Assembly: GCA_029706075.1 (NCBI GenBank)
Contig: JAINUG010000086.1
Coordinates: forward strand, 2,231,060 to 2,295,059
Length of the DNA stretch: 64,000 nucleotides
Reading direction: 5' to 3'
Source of the DNA: Aldrovandia affinis
Taxonomy: Eukaryota; Chordata; Actinopteri; Notacanthiformes; Halosauridae
The stretch's first letter is position 1. Each line of letters starts with the position of its first letter. This document shows, piece by piece, positions 48,173-59,326 of the stretch. The notes under the pieces were generated by a model that worked only from the letters and a program-made list of their open reading frames with translations, was not told the DNA's origin and made no database searches. Both the position numbers and the translations under genes were made by a program.

Positions 48173-48461
48173 AATTCTCCAAAATAGTTATTTTGATTAT
48201 TTCACTAAAATAGGGATATTATCCCCCATCCCACAGCTCAACAATATCATCAGCAATTGCTTCATTATTGTTTGTTCGTTATTATTCCCTGTTATAAGGT
48301 CCGTTCTCAATCATATTCAACCTCTGCAATCACTCAGGACATTGCCGCATGATAATGGCAATTATGTAGTTTACATTTTATTTTGGTTTGTTTAATATTT
48401 GAATGTTTAATGTAATGAATGTTTAATATTTAACATAACATAAACTAATGTGCATACATTA

Positions 48462-48868
48462 CAGGTAACTGCAAAAATAAAGGAAACCCTTGAGTAAACT
48501 AAGGGTTCTTGTGGCTCTGTTATGATGTGGGGTGCATTGGGAGTGGTCTCTTCCAGGATGAGAATGCCCCAATCCACAGGGGCACTGAATGGTTTGATGA
48601 GCATGAAAACTATGTAAACCATATGCCATGGCCATCTCGGTCACCAGATTTCAACTCAATTGAACACTTATGGGAGATTCTGGAGTGGCACCTGAAACAT
48701 TATTTCCACCACCATCAATAATACACCAAATTATGGAATTTCTTGTGGAGGAATGGTCCTGCATCCCTATGCCAAGTCATACCATAGCTGTTCTGCCAGC
48801 TACTGGTGGCCCACCGCCCTATTAAGACACATGATTTTGTTTTTTTTCTTTATTTTGGCAGTTACCTG
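48462..48868 (+). mobile_element. 407-bp internally deleted Tc1-like element (family C)
   Basis: The ends CAGGTAACTGCAAAAATAAA and, reverse-complemented, CAGGTAACTGCCAAAATAAA are inverted repeats flanked by TA on both sides. Only the C-terminal part of the transposase survives: GLFQDENAPIHRGTEWF, then PSRSPDFNSIEHLWEILEW with the last catalytic glutamate (frame 48,509-48,721). The deletion joins the left terminus to the transposase middle. It could only have moved with help from a full-length relative. Related N-terminal fragments lie at 52,089 and 61,696. Confidence 0.92.
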
Positions 48869-49829
48869 TACATATATTTATTTTATTTATTTTATTTTAT
48901 TTACACTGGTGTAGAGATGGTCTCATTCTCATTCAACTGCATTGAACCACTCCTTACAAATGGAAAGCTTAAATACTTTGAAATGCTTAGTTGAATTCAG
49001 ATTATATGTATTTTAAATATTCATTTATTGAATGATTAGCCTCAGAGTGAGCTTAAAAACAAAACATCCAAAAAACTGACTTTTATGATGGGTATTTATC
49101 ACATATCTGCCTTATCTCTTCATATGTGCCAATTAATAATGTTACCAAACTAGCACATAATGCCCTGTGCTTGAGTTGAGTTTGGTCCGGGTGGACGAAA
49201 ACCCAAGAGAATTATCACACACAAAACTTGCACAGCGCCTAATGTTTTTATTGACACATCTCCCATTGTGCTATTCAACCCATGTTGACGCAAACATCTT
49301 TATTACCGCTTTTTCGCTACTGACCTCCCCAAACTAGAGCCCTTAGTCTCAAACTGTCCCTCCTGTCTTGTTCAAAAGGTCTGTGTTTATGTATGTAGTG
49401 TGATAGAAGAATGAGTCTGCTCCTCTTTTTGATTCCGTTCTCCTTTCTATTACTACTGATGAGTTTGGCTAAACAACCAGTGCCACCATCTGAATATTCA
49501 TATTGCAGATACAGCAGTGGAGGGGGTGGTGTGGGAGGGTCTCACATCTATTCATGTTTCCATGGGTATAATCTTATTTTATGTTTAAATCTATCCTGAC
49601 AAAATCTGCCCAAGGCAAACAATACTGCTATTGGATGAGTTCCATTGCTCATAATTGTATTATAGACATGTTAATTTCCTTACTATTTTTTGGACAATTT
49701 AACTTGAATTTCTAGTGTAAAGTGTCTTATCCTGGGATTTTACATGGAGTGCTAATGAACACAAGAAATATGTTCTTGTACATTCTTAGAAATTCCTTGA
49801 TTTTGTGCCAAATCCCCATCTGAATTTAC
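48869..49829. other. Intergenic, no gene seen
   Basis: AT-rich. A 62-codon frame with a hydrophobic start (49,411-49,599) has a signal-peptide-like look but no other support. Confidence 0.5.
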
Positions 49830-50560
49830 CAGCTTGCACTAATTCGCACAGGCACGGCAGCACGTGCTGAGGAGGGTTTTTCATCATTACATGCCCCTAT
49901 TATAATAGCTTGCTTCGCTATTACATACAAACGCAAAAATCAAGTTCACTAGGAGTATCCATGCAGCAGAATCGCTGCCGGCATTGTATCCCTTTCAAAA
50001 ATGTGTCATGGAAAACAGGACATTTTGCAAGTCACTCAGACATTGCTGAAGACGTTTGATTCCGCATTAAGTCATTAGGCAAAATGCGCTTTAATTAAAG
50101 CTAATTATGTTTTGCCAGCCACTCTCATTAAATTGCGTCTGTGCACTCTCCCAGGCTCTGTTGCCACGACGACTGCACTCTTGGTTTCAGCAGCACCTTA
50201 TCCAGTATGTCTTTGGTGAATCGGGGAGGGTCATTTGTATGGTTCTGCTATCAGAGGAGCCCAACAAAGTTGCTTCCACACATCACACCCAGAGTAATTA
50301 TGGTCATCAATCCACCTGCAAGTAGTGGCCCCGCCATCATTCTTTTCCATCTGGGGCCTGGGCAGCCATCTGCTGGTAATAATCAGCAATTACTACAAAC
50401 CTTAACAGGAGCTTGATGACCCGTCCAAATCGCATTGCTGGGCCCCTGATTTAAAAACAAAACTTCCAGTCATTTTGGAATTTCACCAGGATCTCCTGCG
50501 CCCGTTCGCTATCTGAAGCTTAAGGAAGGCACCCGAAATAAAAGAAAAGCTTTCACTGCA
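49830..50560. other. Strong candidate conserved non-coding element
   Basis: About 700 bp of repeat-free, high-complexity DNA without a supported reading frame. Near 50,088-50,108 it contains CTTTAATTAAAGCTAATTA, a palindromic homeodomain-type core followed by a second TAATTA site. Additional ATTA/TAAT words occur at 50,060-50,135 and 50,290-50,400. This clustering is typical of vertebrate developmental enhancers in gene deserts. Conservation itself is not visible from one sequence. Confidence 0.35.
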
Positions 50561-51001
50561 ATTAAACCCAGTACCTTGTAGCTAAAATGTGTCATGTGAG
50601 TGATGCCATCACTGCACTGTACGAGGAACACTGGAGAAGCTGGCTATGCAGGGGATGGCAAACAAAGGAAAGCTGACTGACTTACAGGGGACAATTACGG
50701 ATAATATTATTTTAGATAGAGAAATATTAACAATTCTTCATATTAACAATATCAACTCCTTCACTAATCTATTTGTATTTGAACCTAGGTAAACAGCTCT
50801 ACTGAATTTCTATTATGTAATGAACCAATTTGCAGCAACAGCTGCAGAACATCCACTCTGAGAACAAACAGAAAAGTCTAAATGTTGTAGAGGTAATTGT
50901 GTTATGCTGGTGTTTAGTTCACATCAACTACACAGCCGACTTAAATGTGGAAGGAGGTGGTGAATGGAAATTGGGAATGATTTTGTTGACCAGTTAATAA
51001 T
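50561..51001. other. Intergenic, no gene seen
   Basis: Nothing recognised. Confidence 0.5.
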
Positions 51002-51050
51002 AATATATGCCATTTAGCAGACGCTTTTATCCAAAGTGACTTACAGTAGT
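51002..51050 (-). repeat. L2 LINE/SINE 3' tail fragment
   Basis: "catttagcagacgctttta" followed by "tccaaagtgacttac" is, on the minus strand, the same L2-type tail seen in the LINE copies and the SINE at 30,461. Only the tail survives. Confidence 0.7.
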
Positions 51051-52088
51051 GAATGCATACAGTTACTTAGCCTTAGCTTACTTTTACCTCACAAGGCTAG
51101 GCTACTAAGTGAGTTATTTTCACAGTTTGATCATGAATGGGTTTAAATTATGGTGCAGTAGTATCATTGCACACTTGTTGCTCTCGGGCAATGTTTCCAT
51201 GTCCACTGTTTTCATGGCAAATTGGGTTACTTACGAAGTGCACTCACGGCTTGGTTTGCTATTAGCTATTATTGCTATTAGCTATTAGTTTTGAAGTGTT
51301 TGGTGATTTTGAGGAATGTTTAGGGCTGGTAAGTTTATGACCATATATTAACATATGTGGACATCAGATGTAAAATGATTAAATAATAGCATCACCTCTA
51401 ATACTTGACCCCCCAAATAAACAAACGGTAAGAATACAATATACAAACCTGCAGGCATGCGTGTTAAAGTAAAAGTACATGGGTATGCAGGTTTCAGGCC
51501 CCATCAGTATTGCCCCACCCCCACCCCCCCTGCACAGCAATTTGTCCGGAGTGCTACTCATAAGGATTTCCCATGTTGGCAGGTTTGCAATATACGATTG
51601 CTGTCATAATACATTAATCAGATTGGTTAGACCTGAGTGAGCAAACTGCATCAACAGAGCACCAGAGTTCTACACTATTTCAATTTCAATATTAGAAGTG
51701 TTCCGTGACAGCAAAATGCGCAAACAAGCTAATCTTCCAGATTTCAAGAAAAGACTTGGGAGGTGTGGGAGACGAGGCTTTAAAATGAGGAGTCTCTCGG
51801 AGCTTCCTGGAGACTTGTCCTTCTGCCATTTTGTTTGCATTGTAATGACATGTGAGAGAATATTACATTTGCACATTTTTTTCACCACATTGCATTGCAT
51901 GCATTGCTATGCATCCAAAATATACTTGTTATGTATATCACTGCTTTCTTTATTATTAAATACATGCAAAAACACTTCTCATTTAATTGGATTGTTTTTA
52001 TTTTAGTGAAAACAACAACACTCAAAGGTGTCAGACAAGTTTTGTCAGACAAAGAATATCCCTCCATCAAAAAAAAACATTTTATCTA
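51051..52088. other. Intergenic, no gene seen
   Basis: Contains a small tandem repeat (51,256-51,287). A 102-codon plus frame (51,698-52,006) has no domain. Confidence 0.5.
51256..51287 (+). repeat. Perfect tandem duplication, 16-bp unit
   Basis: TTGCTATTAGCTATTA is present twice in a row with no mismatch. The unit itself is built from a GCTATTA word. Confidence 0.9.
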
Positions 52089-52555
52089 TAGGTAACTGCC
52101 ACACAAAACAAGGGAAAAGAAATGAGGGATACAAAGTATATTGAAAGCAGGTGCTTCCACACAGGTGTGGTTCATGTATAAAGATATGGGACAGGCCCTG
52201 TTGCCCATTATTTTGGCTACCCTGGCTAGAAAAAGAGATCTCATTGACTTTGAAAGAGGGGTGATTGTTGAGGCACATTTGGCAGGAGCTTCAGTTACGA
52301 AGACTGCTCAATATGCTGATGTTTTACAAGGAACAATAGATAAGCTGATGTTAGCATGGACGTCTGAGGGAAAGACATCATCAACCAGGGGCATCTGTGG
52401 TCGAAAGCACGTACTCCTCGACCATGATATCCGTGCATTGGTTTCATCAAGAACAGTCTGTTGAGAATATCAGAACGATACTATGGTTTGGTTGCAATGC
52501 ATAAAGCCCTTAATACCCCTAAAAATGCATGTTTGTGAGTAAAGTGGTTAGTTCC
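52089..52555 (+). mobile_element. Tc1-like element fragment, N-terminal half (family C)
   Basis: It opens with TAGGTAACTGCC, a degraded form of the family C terminus after TATA. A leader with "caaagtatattgaaagcagg" and "tgcttccacacaggtgtgg" follows, shared with the copy at 61,696. The transposase DNA-binding region is in frame 52,141-52,464: LIDFERGVIVEAHLAGASV, then TKTAQ and SEGKTSSTRG, with a stop where the core should begin. A last recognisable segment ("cctaaaaatgcatgtttgtg") ends at about 52,553. The catalytic domain and the right end are missing. Confidence 0.87.
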
Positions 52556-53212
52556 CTTATTTCAGGCCCTTGGTGTTTAGGTCATTGAGCTAATTGCATC
52601 TCTTGTTGTGTTGTGTGAACGGCTGCAGTTCTGAACCCATAGCAGATATACCCTCGATTACATTGGACTGGTGGGACCAAAGAACTGGATGATTTAGAGG
52701 GGTCCTGCAGTGTTGGCAGAGGTCCACCATGAGGGACCTCTGCTTGCCCAGGGTCTGAATGAGCAGCAAGACAGAGTAGAGTAGGTGGTTAAAAATGGGC
52801 AGATGCCTAGATGTCACAGGCCTTCCACAGCAATGGGAAATTTCCACTGGGCTTAAATACAATCACATTCTATTATAGTCAATGGTGCCCTCTATACCAC
52901 CTCTGCTGTCACCACACAACTTTTTTCCTTCTCTGCAATTTCCCAGCTTTGCATGTTTTTTTGTTTTTTTTGCTGCATGTCACTTGCTGGTTTCTACGGC
53001 AGCAACCTATGGACTCACCCCAAAATTGCATGCGCCATGAAATTCAGATGTGGAAAAACAATGCAATAATCGTGGTCATGAATGAATTGTAATTGAAAGG
53101 CAAACTTTGTCTCAGGATTTGACATGCATAGTGGATGGGAGTGGGTCAGTGGTATATTGTTATGAGGGAAAGTAGAGTTAATTTGTGATAAATACACTTG
53201 TGAATGTATATA
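52556..53212. other. Intergenic, no gene seen
   Basis: It may include decayed Tc1 sequence at its left edge, but nothing is readable. Confidence 0.45.
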
Positions 53213-54855
53213 TAGTCAGGTCCATAAATATTTGGACATTCACAAAGTTATTGTTATTTTAACTGTCTACCACAGCATATTGGAGTTGAAATTATGAATA
53301 TTATTAGCTCAATGTGCAGACTTTCAGCTTTAATTTGAGGATATTTAGATCCAAATCGGGTGAATGGTGTAGGAATTACAGCACTTTTTATATGTGGTCC
53401 CCCTTTTTAAGGGACCAAAGGTAATTGGGCAATTGGCTGCTCAGCTGTTCCATGGCCAGGTGTGTGTTATTCCCTCATTATTTCATTTACAAGTAAGCAG
53501 ATAAAAGGTCTAGAGTTGATTAGAGTTGATTTCAAGTGTGGCATTTTCATTTGGAATCTGTTGCTGTTAACTCTCAATATGAAGTTCAAAGAGCTGTCAC
53601 TGCCAGTGAAGCAAGCCATCATTAGGCTGAAAAATCTAAACAAACCCATCAGAGAGATAGAAAAAACATTAGGTGTGACCAAATCAACTATTTGGTACAT
53701 TCTTAAAAATAAAGAATGCACTGATGAGCTCAGGAACAGCAAAAGGCCCGGAAGACCATGGAAAATAACTGTGGTGGATGACAGAAGAATTATTTCCCTG
53801 GTGAAGAAAAACCGCTTCACAACATTTGGCCAGATCAATAACACCCTCCAGCAGGTAGGCGTATCTGTGTCAAAGTCAACAATCAAGAGAAGACTTCACC
53901 AGAGTAAATACAGAGGGTTTACCACAAGATGTAAACCATTGGTAAGCCTCAAAAACAGGAAGACCAGATTAGATTTGCCAAAAAACATCTAAAAAAGCCT
54001 GTACAGTTCTGTACATCCTATGGACAGATGAGACAAAGATCAACTTGTACCAGAATGATGAGAAGAGAAGAGCATGGAGAAGGGAAGGAACTGCTCATGA
54101 TCCGAAGCATACCACCTCATCTGTGAAGCATGGTGAAGGTAGTGTTATGGCGTGGGCATGTATGGCTGCCAATGGAACTGGTTCCCTTGTATTTATTGAT
54201 GATCTCATTGCTGACAAAAGCAGCAAGATAAATTCTGAAGTGTATAGGGCTATATTATCTGCTCAGATTCAGCCAAATGCTTCAAAGCTCATTGGATGGT
54301 GCTTCACAGTGCAGATGGACAATGACCCGAAGCATACTGCGAAAGCAACCCAATACTTGTTTAAGGCAAAGAAGTGGAATGTTCTGCAATGGCCAAGTCA
54401 ATCACCTGACCTGAATCCAATTGAGCATGCATTTCACTTACTGAAGGCAAAACGCCCTAAGAACAATTAGTAACTGAAGACAGCGGCAATAAAGGCCTGA
54501 CAGAGCATCACCAGGGAAGAAACCCAGCATCTGGTGATGTCTATGGGTTCCAGACTTCAGGCAGTCAATGACTGCAAAGGATTTGCAACCAAGTATTAAA
54601 AATGGACAATTTAATTTATGATTATGCTAGTTTGTCCAATTACTTTTGAGGCCCTAAAATTGGGGGGGGGGCTATGTATAAAAATGGTTGTAATTCCTAC
54701 ACAGTTCATACAATATTTTTGACAAAACCCTTAAATTAAAGCTGAAAATCTACACTTAAAGCACATCTTGATTGTTTCATTTCAAATCCATTGTGCTGGC
54801 ATACAGAGCCAAAATGATGAAAATTGTATAACTGTCCAAATACTTATGGACCTGA

Positions 54856-54858
<3 letters not shown>
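53213..54858 (+). mobile_element. Essentially full-length Tc1-like transposon (family D), 1646 bp
   Basis: The left terminus TAGTCAGGTCCATAAATATT and the right terminus, reverse-complemented, CAGTCAGGTCCATAAGTATT are inverted repeats flanked by TA on both sides. The right side lies directly in a TA microsatellite, a natural target. Length and organisation (untranslated leader, one transposase gene, short trailer) fit an intact Tc1 layout. A G run interrupts the trailer at 54,662. The gene is broken (next entry), so the copy is not autonomous now, but it is one of the better preserved transposons in the window. Confidence 0.95.
53579..54470 (+). pseudogene. Tc1 transposase, nearly complete but frame-broken
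   Basis: The coding starts at an ATG at about 53,579 (MKFKELSLPVKQAIIRLKN). It has the first helix-turn-helix (IREIEKTLGVTKSTIWYIL), the GRP hinge (NSKRPGRPWK) and the second helix-turn-helix (STIKRRLHQSKYRG), and stops at 53,992. The second segment (54,045-54,470) has KHGEGSVMAWACMAANGTG, QMDNDPKHTAKATQ with the second aspartate, and WPSQSPDLNPIEHAF with the glutamate of the DD34E triad. The region with the first aspartate (TDET) lies between them in a shifted frame. A stop after AKRPKNN truncates the last part. The pseudogene sits in a family widespread in fishes. Confidence 0.94.

Positions 54859-54907
<49 letters not shown>
54859..54907 (+). repeat. (TA)n microsatellite
   Basis: About 24 TA units abutting the right terminus of the Tc1 element. 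Confidence 0.96.
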
Positions 54908-54911
<4 letters not shown>

Positions 54912-54914
54912 TAT

Positions 54915-54964
54915 ATATACATGGAATTCATTCATCCCTTCGCTCATCGCCTCCCCACTGTGTA
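54915..54964 (+). repeat. Left part of a LINE/SINE-type repeat split by Tigger
   Basis: "attcatcccttcgctcatcg" and "cctccccactgtg" end at the Tigger insertion. The right part continues at 59,894. Together they resemble a fish non-LTR 3' region. The left boundary is unknown. Confidence 0.45.
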
Positions 54965-55221
54965 CAGGCAGTCCCCGGGTTACGAACGTCCGGCTTACGA
55001 ACAACTCGTACTTACGAACGGACTGCCATAAGGGTTATTATATTTGAAAAAATGTAGTTAAATACAATGGTTCATAATAACGAATGCACGCACTACTTTC
55101 TGATGCTCATGAAAACATTGCGCAGTTTCAGAGGTTCGTCGGCTCAAGGAACAGAGATCACCATCTGTTATTTTAAGTCAGACCACGGTCCCGTTTTTCT
55201 CTTTCTCTTACCCTTACAACG

Positions 55222-55735
55222 ATGCCTCCAAAGCGTAAATCCGATGCAAGTGCTGGTGATGCATCAAAGAAAAGGAAAACAATCACCCTGGAAAGTAAAG
55301 TTGAAATAATAAAGAGATCGGAGAGAGGTGAAACGCCATCAGCCATTGGGAAAGCATTAGGCTACAGCCAGTCAATGATTGGAACAATTTTAAAAGACAA
55401 AGGGAGAATAATGTGAAAGGCCATGCCCCGATGAATGCCGTGATTATTACCAAGCAATGCAGTAGTTTAATTATTGAGATGGAAAGGCTATTGATAATTT
55501 GGATAGAAGACCAAAATCAGTGTAATATGCCTATTAGTCTTTCTTTAGTGCAAGAAAAGGCTCGAAGCCTTTTCAATGACTTAAAAGCTGCTCGTGCAGC
55601 AAGTGAAGGCGTATTGCGACAAATAATTTGTTGCGAGTAGGGGTTGGTTCAATCGCTTTAAATTGAGGTCAAATTTACATAATATTAATGTTCAAGGTGA
55701 AGCAGCGAGTGCAGATGTAAGTGCTGCGAAAGTCC
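55222..55735 (+). pseudogene. Tigger transposase, N-terminal DNA-binding region
   Basis: The first frame (55,222-55,416) reads MPPKRKSDASAGDASKKRK, then TLESKVEIIKRSERGET and KALGYSQSMIGTILKDK, the CENP-B N-terminal/pipsqueak-like helix-turn-helix of Tigger transposases. Frames at 55,413-55,640 (IWIEDQNQCNMPISLSLVQEKA) correspond to the second, CENP-B-type domain, and 55,663 onward ([16 protein letters not shown]) matches the end of it. Stops and frameshifts separate them. The DDE catalytic domain is absent, so no transposase activity is expected. Related host genes (CENPB, TIGD) exist, but the inverted repeats show this is a transposon copy. Confidence 0.88.
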
Positions 55736-56224
55736 ATTTCCAAGTCCATCATCTTCTGCATCATCCAGTTATTAATGTTGTCATAATGTTACCTCACAAA
55801 TTAGTGTTAACCTTTAATCATGATCCTTTTTCTTTTTTTCTATCTAAACTGTTTTAAGAACTGTTTCTTTAATGTTTTTTTACAGTACAGTACTGTATGT
55901 ACATTGTTACTTTTATTATTACTGTATTATTATTATTATTATTAATAATAACATTACATACATTTACATTTAGCATTTTAAGCATTTAGCAGATGCTCTT
56001 ATCCAGAGCGACTTACAAGATGTGCATTAATACAAGGTAAGAACAATCATAGTTAGCGCACAAGATCAGTGGAGTAATACAGCAATAGACATCATTGCAG
56101 GCGTCTGCATATCATACCTGTAACACTGGGAAAGAAAAGGTTAGTGGGGTTTTTTTGTTTTTTTTTTTTGTTGTTTTTTTAAATAGTGTAGAACAAGTAA
56201 ACAGATTGACTAGATGGACAGTGT

Positions 56225-56695
56225 TCAGTGGTAGTGGAGTCTGAAGAGGTGGGTTTTGAGTCTCTTGCGGAAGATTGGAAGTGATTCCGCAGTCCTGACC
56301 GATTGCGGGAGGTCGTTCCACCAGAGAGGGACCAGGACAGAGAAGAGGCGAGACCGCGTGGAGCGGCTGCCAGGTGCCCGGAGGGATGAGGCAGTCAGTT
56401 TGCCAGAGGAGGCGGAGCGGAGGAGTCTGGGCGGGGTGTAGGGAGTGATGAGTGACTGGAGGTGTGGGGGAGCAGTACCTCTGGTCACTTGAAAAGCAAG
56501 CACCAGTGACTTGAATCTGATGCGTGCTGCGATGGGGAGCCAGTGCAGAGAGGAGAGTAGAGGGGTGACGTGGGTGAACTTCGGCTGGTTGAACACCAGG
56601 CGAGCGGCAGCGTTCTGGACTAGTTGCAGAGGCTTGATGGCACAGGCCGGAAGGCCTGCCAGCAAGGAATTGCAGTAGTCCAGATGTGAGATCAC
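56225..56695 (-). pseudogene. L2 reverse transcriptase, C-terminal blocks
   Basis: The frame contains LDYCNSLLAGLPACAIKPL, QLVQNAAARLVFNQPKF and LSSLHWLPIAARIRFKSL, ending in LFRLHYH. These are the post-palm blocks of L2/CR1 reverse transcriptases. It is out of frame with the palm segment at 56,810-57,400. The corresponding segment at 15,676-16,407 is nearly identical. Further plus-strand and minus-strand frames over the same bases are shadows. Confidence 0.92.
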
Positions 56696-56809
56696 CAGGG
56701 CCTGGACCAGGAGTTGAGTGGCCTCTTGGGTGAGGAATGGTCAGATCCTCCGGATGTTGTGGAGGGAGAAACGGCAGGTCCGAGTGATCGCTGCAATATG
56801 GCTCGAGAA

Positions 56810-57400
56810 TCACAGCTGGTTGTCCAGGGTCACTCCAAGGCTCCTGGCAGACTGAGACGGAGACACTATGGAGCCTTCCACGGTGATTGACGCATCAATT
56901 GTCGGGGAGCCCTTCGCAGGGAAGAAGAGCAGCTCTGTCTTCCCCAGGTTCAGCTTCAGGTGGTGGGTGGACATCCATGCGGAGATGTCAGCCAAGCATG
57001 CAGAGATCTGTGCCGGGACCTGGGTATCAGATGGAGGGAAGGAGAAAAAGAGTTGAGTGTCATCAGCATAACAGTGATAGGAAAAACCATGAGCAGAAAT
57101 AACAGAGCCAAGTGACTTGGTGTACAGAGAGAATAGGGCGGGGCCTAGCACCAAGCCCTGCGGGACTCCAGTAGAGAGGGTGTGAGGAGAGGAGAGGGAT
57201 CCTCTCCAGGCCACCTGGTAGGACCGGTCAGCCAGGTAGGACTCAAACCATGTCAACGCAGATCCAGAGATTCCCATCTTGACGAGAGATGAGAGCAGGA
57301 TCCGGTGGTCCACGGTGTCGAATGCCGCCGACAGGTCGAGGAGGAGGAGGACGGAGCTAAGGGATCGGGACTTAGCCCCGTGAAGAGCCTCAGTGACCAT
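56810..57400 (-). pseudogene. L2 reverse transcriptase palm segment
   Basis: This 196-codon segment contains polymerase motif A (LLDLSAAFDTVDH, residues 20-32), the template-binding GVPQGLVLGPALF (78-90; usually GVPQGSVLGP) and motif C CYADDTQLFF (110-119) with the two catalytic aspartates. ISAWMSTHHLKLNLGKTELL follows, matching the typical motif D region of L2. Catalytic residues are retained but the frame is cut on both sides: the fingers are reached through the frame at 57,253-57,456 and beyond, and the thumb at 56,225-56,695. It cannot be expressed as a full protein from this copy. Confidence 0.95.
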
Positions 57401-57649
57401 AAGGAGAGCAGTCTCTGTGGAGTGGCCTGCTCTGAACCCAGATTGGTTGGGATCAAGCAGGTCGTTCTGTAAGAGATGAGCAGACAGTTGATTATAGACA
57501 GCCCGCTCTAATGTTTGGAAAGGAATGGGAGGAGAGAGACAGGTCGGTAGTTAGAGATAACAGCAGGATTCAAAGAGGGTTTTTGAGGAGGGGACAACAT
57601 GAGCGCATTTGAGGAGGAGGAGGGGACAGAGCCAGAGGAAAGAGAGGAG

Positions 57650-59326
57650 TTAATGACATTGGAGACAAAGGGAGGATGTCCATAGCAATGGACTGGAAGA
57701 GGGGGGAAGGAATGGGATCAAGAGGGCAGGTGGTGGGACGGTGGGAGAGAACAAGTTGAAGGATGTCTGAGTCAGGAAGGGGTGAGAAGGGGGACAGAGG
57801 GGTGGGAGGTTTAGGTAGCGAGATGGGTGAGGGAGAGGTTGGGGGAAGGAGTTGCGAATGACATCAACCTTCTCGTGAAAGAAGGATGAGAAGTCATCGG
57901 CGGTTAGAGAGGAGGGGGGTGGGGGAGGAGGAGGGGTGAGGAGAGAGGAAAATGTAGAATAGAGTTTACGTGGGTTGGAAACAGAAGATTGAATCTTAGA
58001 AAGGAAAAATGCAGACTTAGCAGAGGAGAGGTTAGAGGAGAAGGAAGCCAGGAGTGTGTGGAAATCAGACAGAGCTACCGGAGATTTGGATTTTCTCCAT
58101 TTCCTTTCTGCCGCTCGCAGTTTCAGTCGGTTAGCCCGAATGGAATCGGTTAGCCAGGGGGCGGAGACGAGCAGGTTTAGCGGATAGAGGACAGAGTAAG
58201 TCAAAGGAGGAGGAGAGAGAGGAAAGTAGGGTGGATGATGCTTCCTCAGCAGGTAGCTGAGAGAAGGCATCAGTAGGGGGAAGGGAAGATAGGACAGTAG
58301 CTGACAGGGCAGCGGGGGAGAGAGAGCGGAGGTTGCGATGGACAAGGACAGTAGGAGCAGGTGAAGATGGTTTAGGCACAGAGGGGAGGGGAGGGAGAAA
58401 GACAGAAAGCAATGGTCAGACACATGTAGAGGCGATACCGTAATGTTGGGTGAGGCGCAGTTCCTGGTGAAGACCAGGTCCAGTTGGTTACCGGCCTTGT
58501 GGGTGGATGGGGATTCAGCCATGGTGAAGTCAAAGGACTCAAGCAGGGGGAGGAATGCAGAGGCCTGAGAGGTCTCCAGCGGCAGGTTGAAGTCACCGAG
58601 GAGTAAGACGGGATTGCCATCCTCAGGGAAGGCACTGAGTAGGGCATCCATCTCATCTAGGAAACTCCCCAGTGGACCTGGAGGGCGATAAAGAACAATG
58701 ATGTGCAGTTTACATGGAACAGTGACAGTGACAGCATGGAATTCAAAGGAGGAGGGTGAAAAGTGAGGAAGAGGAACAACACCAAATCTCCACAGGGGGG
58801 AGATCAGTATACCTGTCCCTCCACCTCTACCTGAGGGTCGTGGAGTGTGGGAGAAGGTGTAGGCAGCGGAGAGAGCAGCAAGGGTGGCCATGTTCTGGGG
58901 AGTGATCCACGTCTCCGTGAGCGCCAGGAACTGCAGGGAGAGTAGTGAGGCCTGGGCCGAGATGAAATCAATCTTCCAGACAGCGGACTGGCAGTTCCAT
59001 AGTCCGCCTGCTACCACCACGTCAACACCGGGAGATCTAGGAGGGTGGATGAGATTGGACAGATTACAGGTGTGGGTAGAATCTCTCCTTCTAGGCAATC
59101 TAGAAGAGGAGACATGGACTGGGATAGGGAGGTAGCATGTAGTGTTAGTTGCAGAGGAAGTAGAACAGGGAGATACAAAACTATGATACTTACCGTGCGG
59201 TGAGCACTCCCTAGCTGGCCCCCCTCTGTGGACTCCTGCAGGTAGACTCCTACGTCTTTGTCCGCCGAGTCTTCGTTCAGTGAGGCTAGGAAGGTGAGGC
59301 TGCCGCGAAAAGCTGCCGCTATCCAC
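57650..59326 (-). pseudogene. L2 LINE polyprotein N-terminal half with AP-type endonuclease
   Basis: The 558-codon frame has the endonuclease landmarks in order: LWNCQSA (about 109-115), LTETWITP with the catalytic glutamate (136-143), VLYRPPG (211-217), LLLGDFNLPL (241-250), GNQLDLVFTRN (279-289) and VSDHCFLSF (302-310). The linker holds APWLTDS and a charged KWRKSKSP stretch typical of L2. The domain nicks target DNA to prime reverse transcription. The frame stops or shifts at about 57,650, before the reverse transcriptase fingers. The proline-rich run near residues 480-490 comes from a CCT-type repeat. The N-terminal 100 residues before the endonuclease show no domain. Confidence 0.93.

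Noticed and set aside
49411-49599. Small protein with signal-peptide-like start
   Set aside because: Only the hydrophobic N-terminus supports it; no further domain or transcript signal.
56112-56813. 233-codon proline-rich minus-strand frame
   Set aside because: Out-of-frame shadow of the L2 reverse transcriptase C-terminus.
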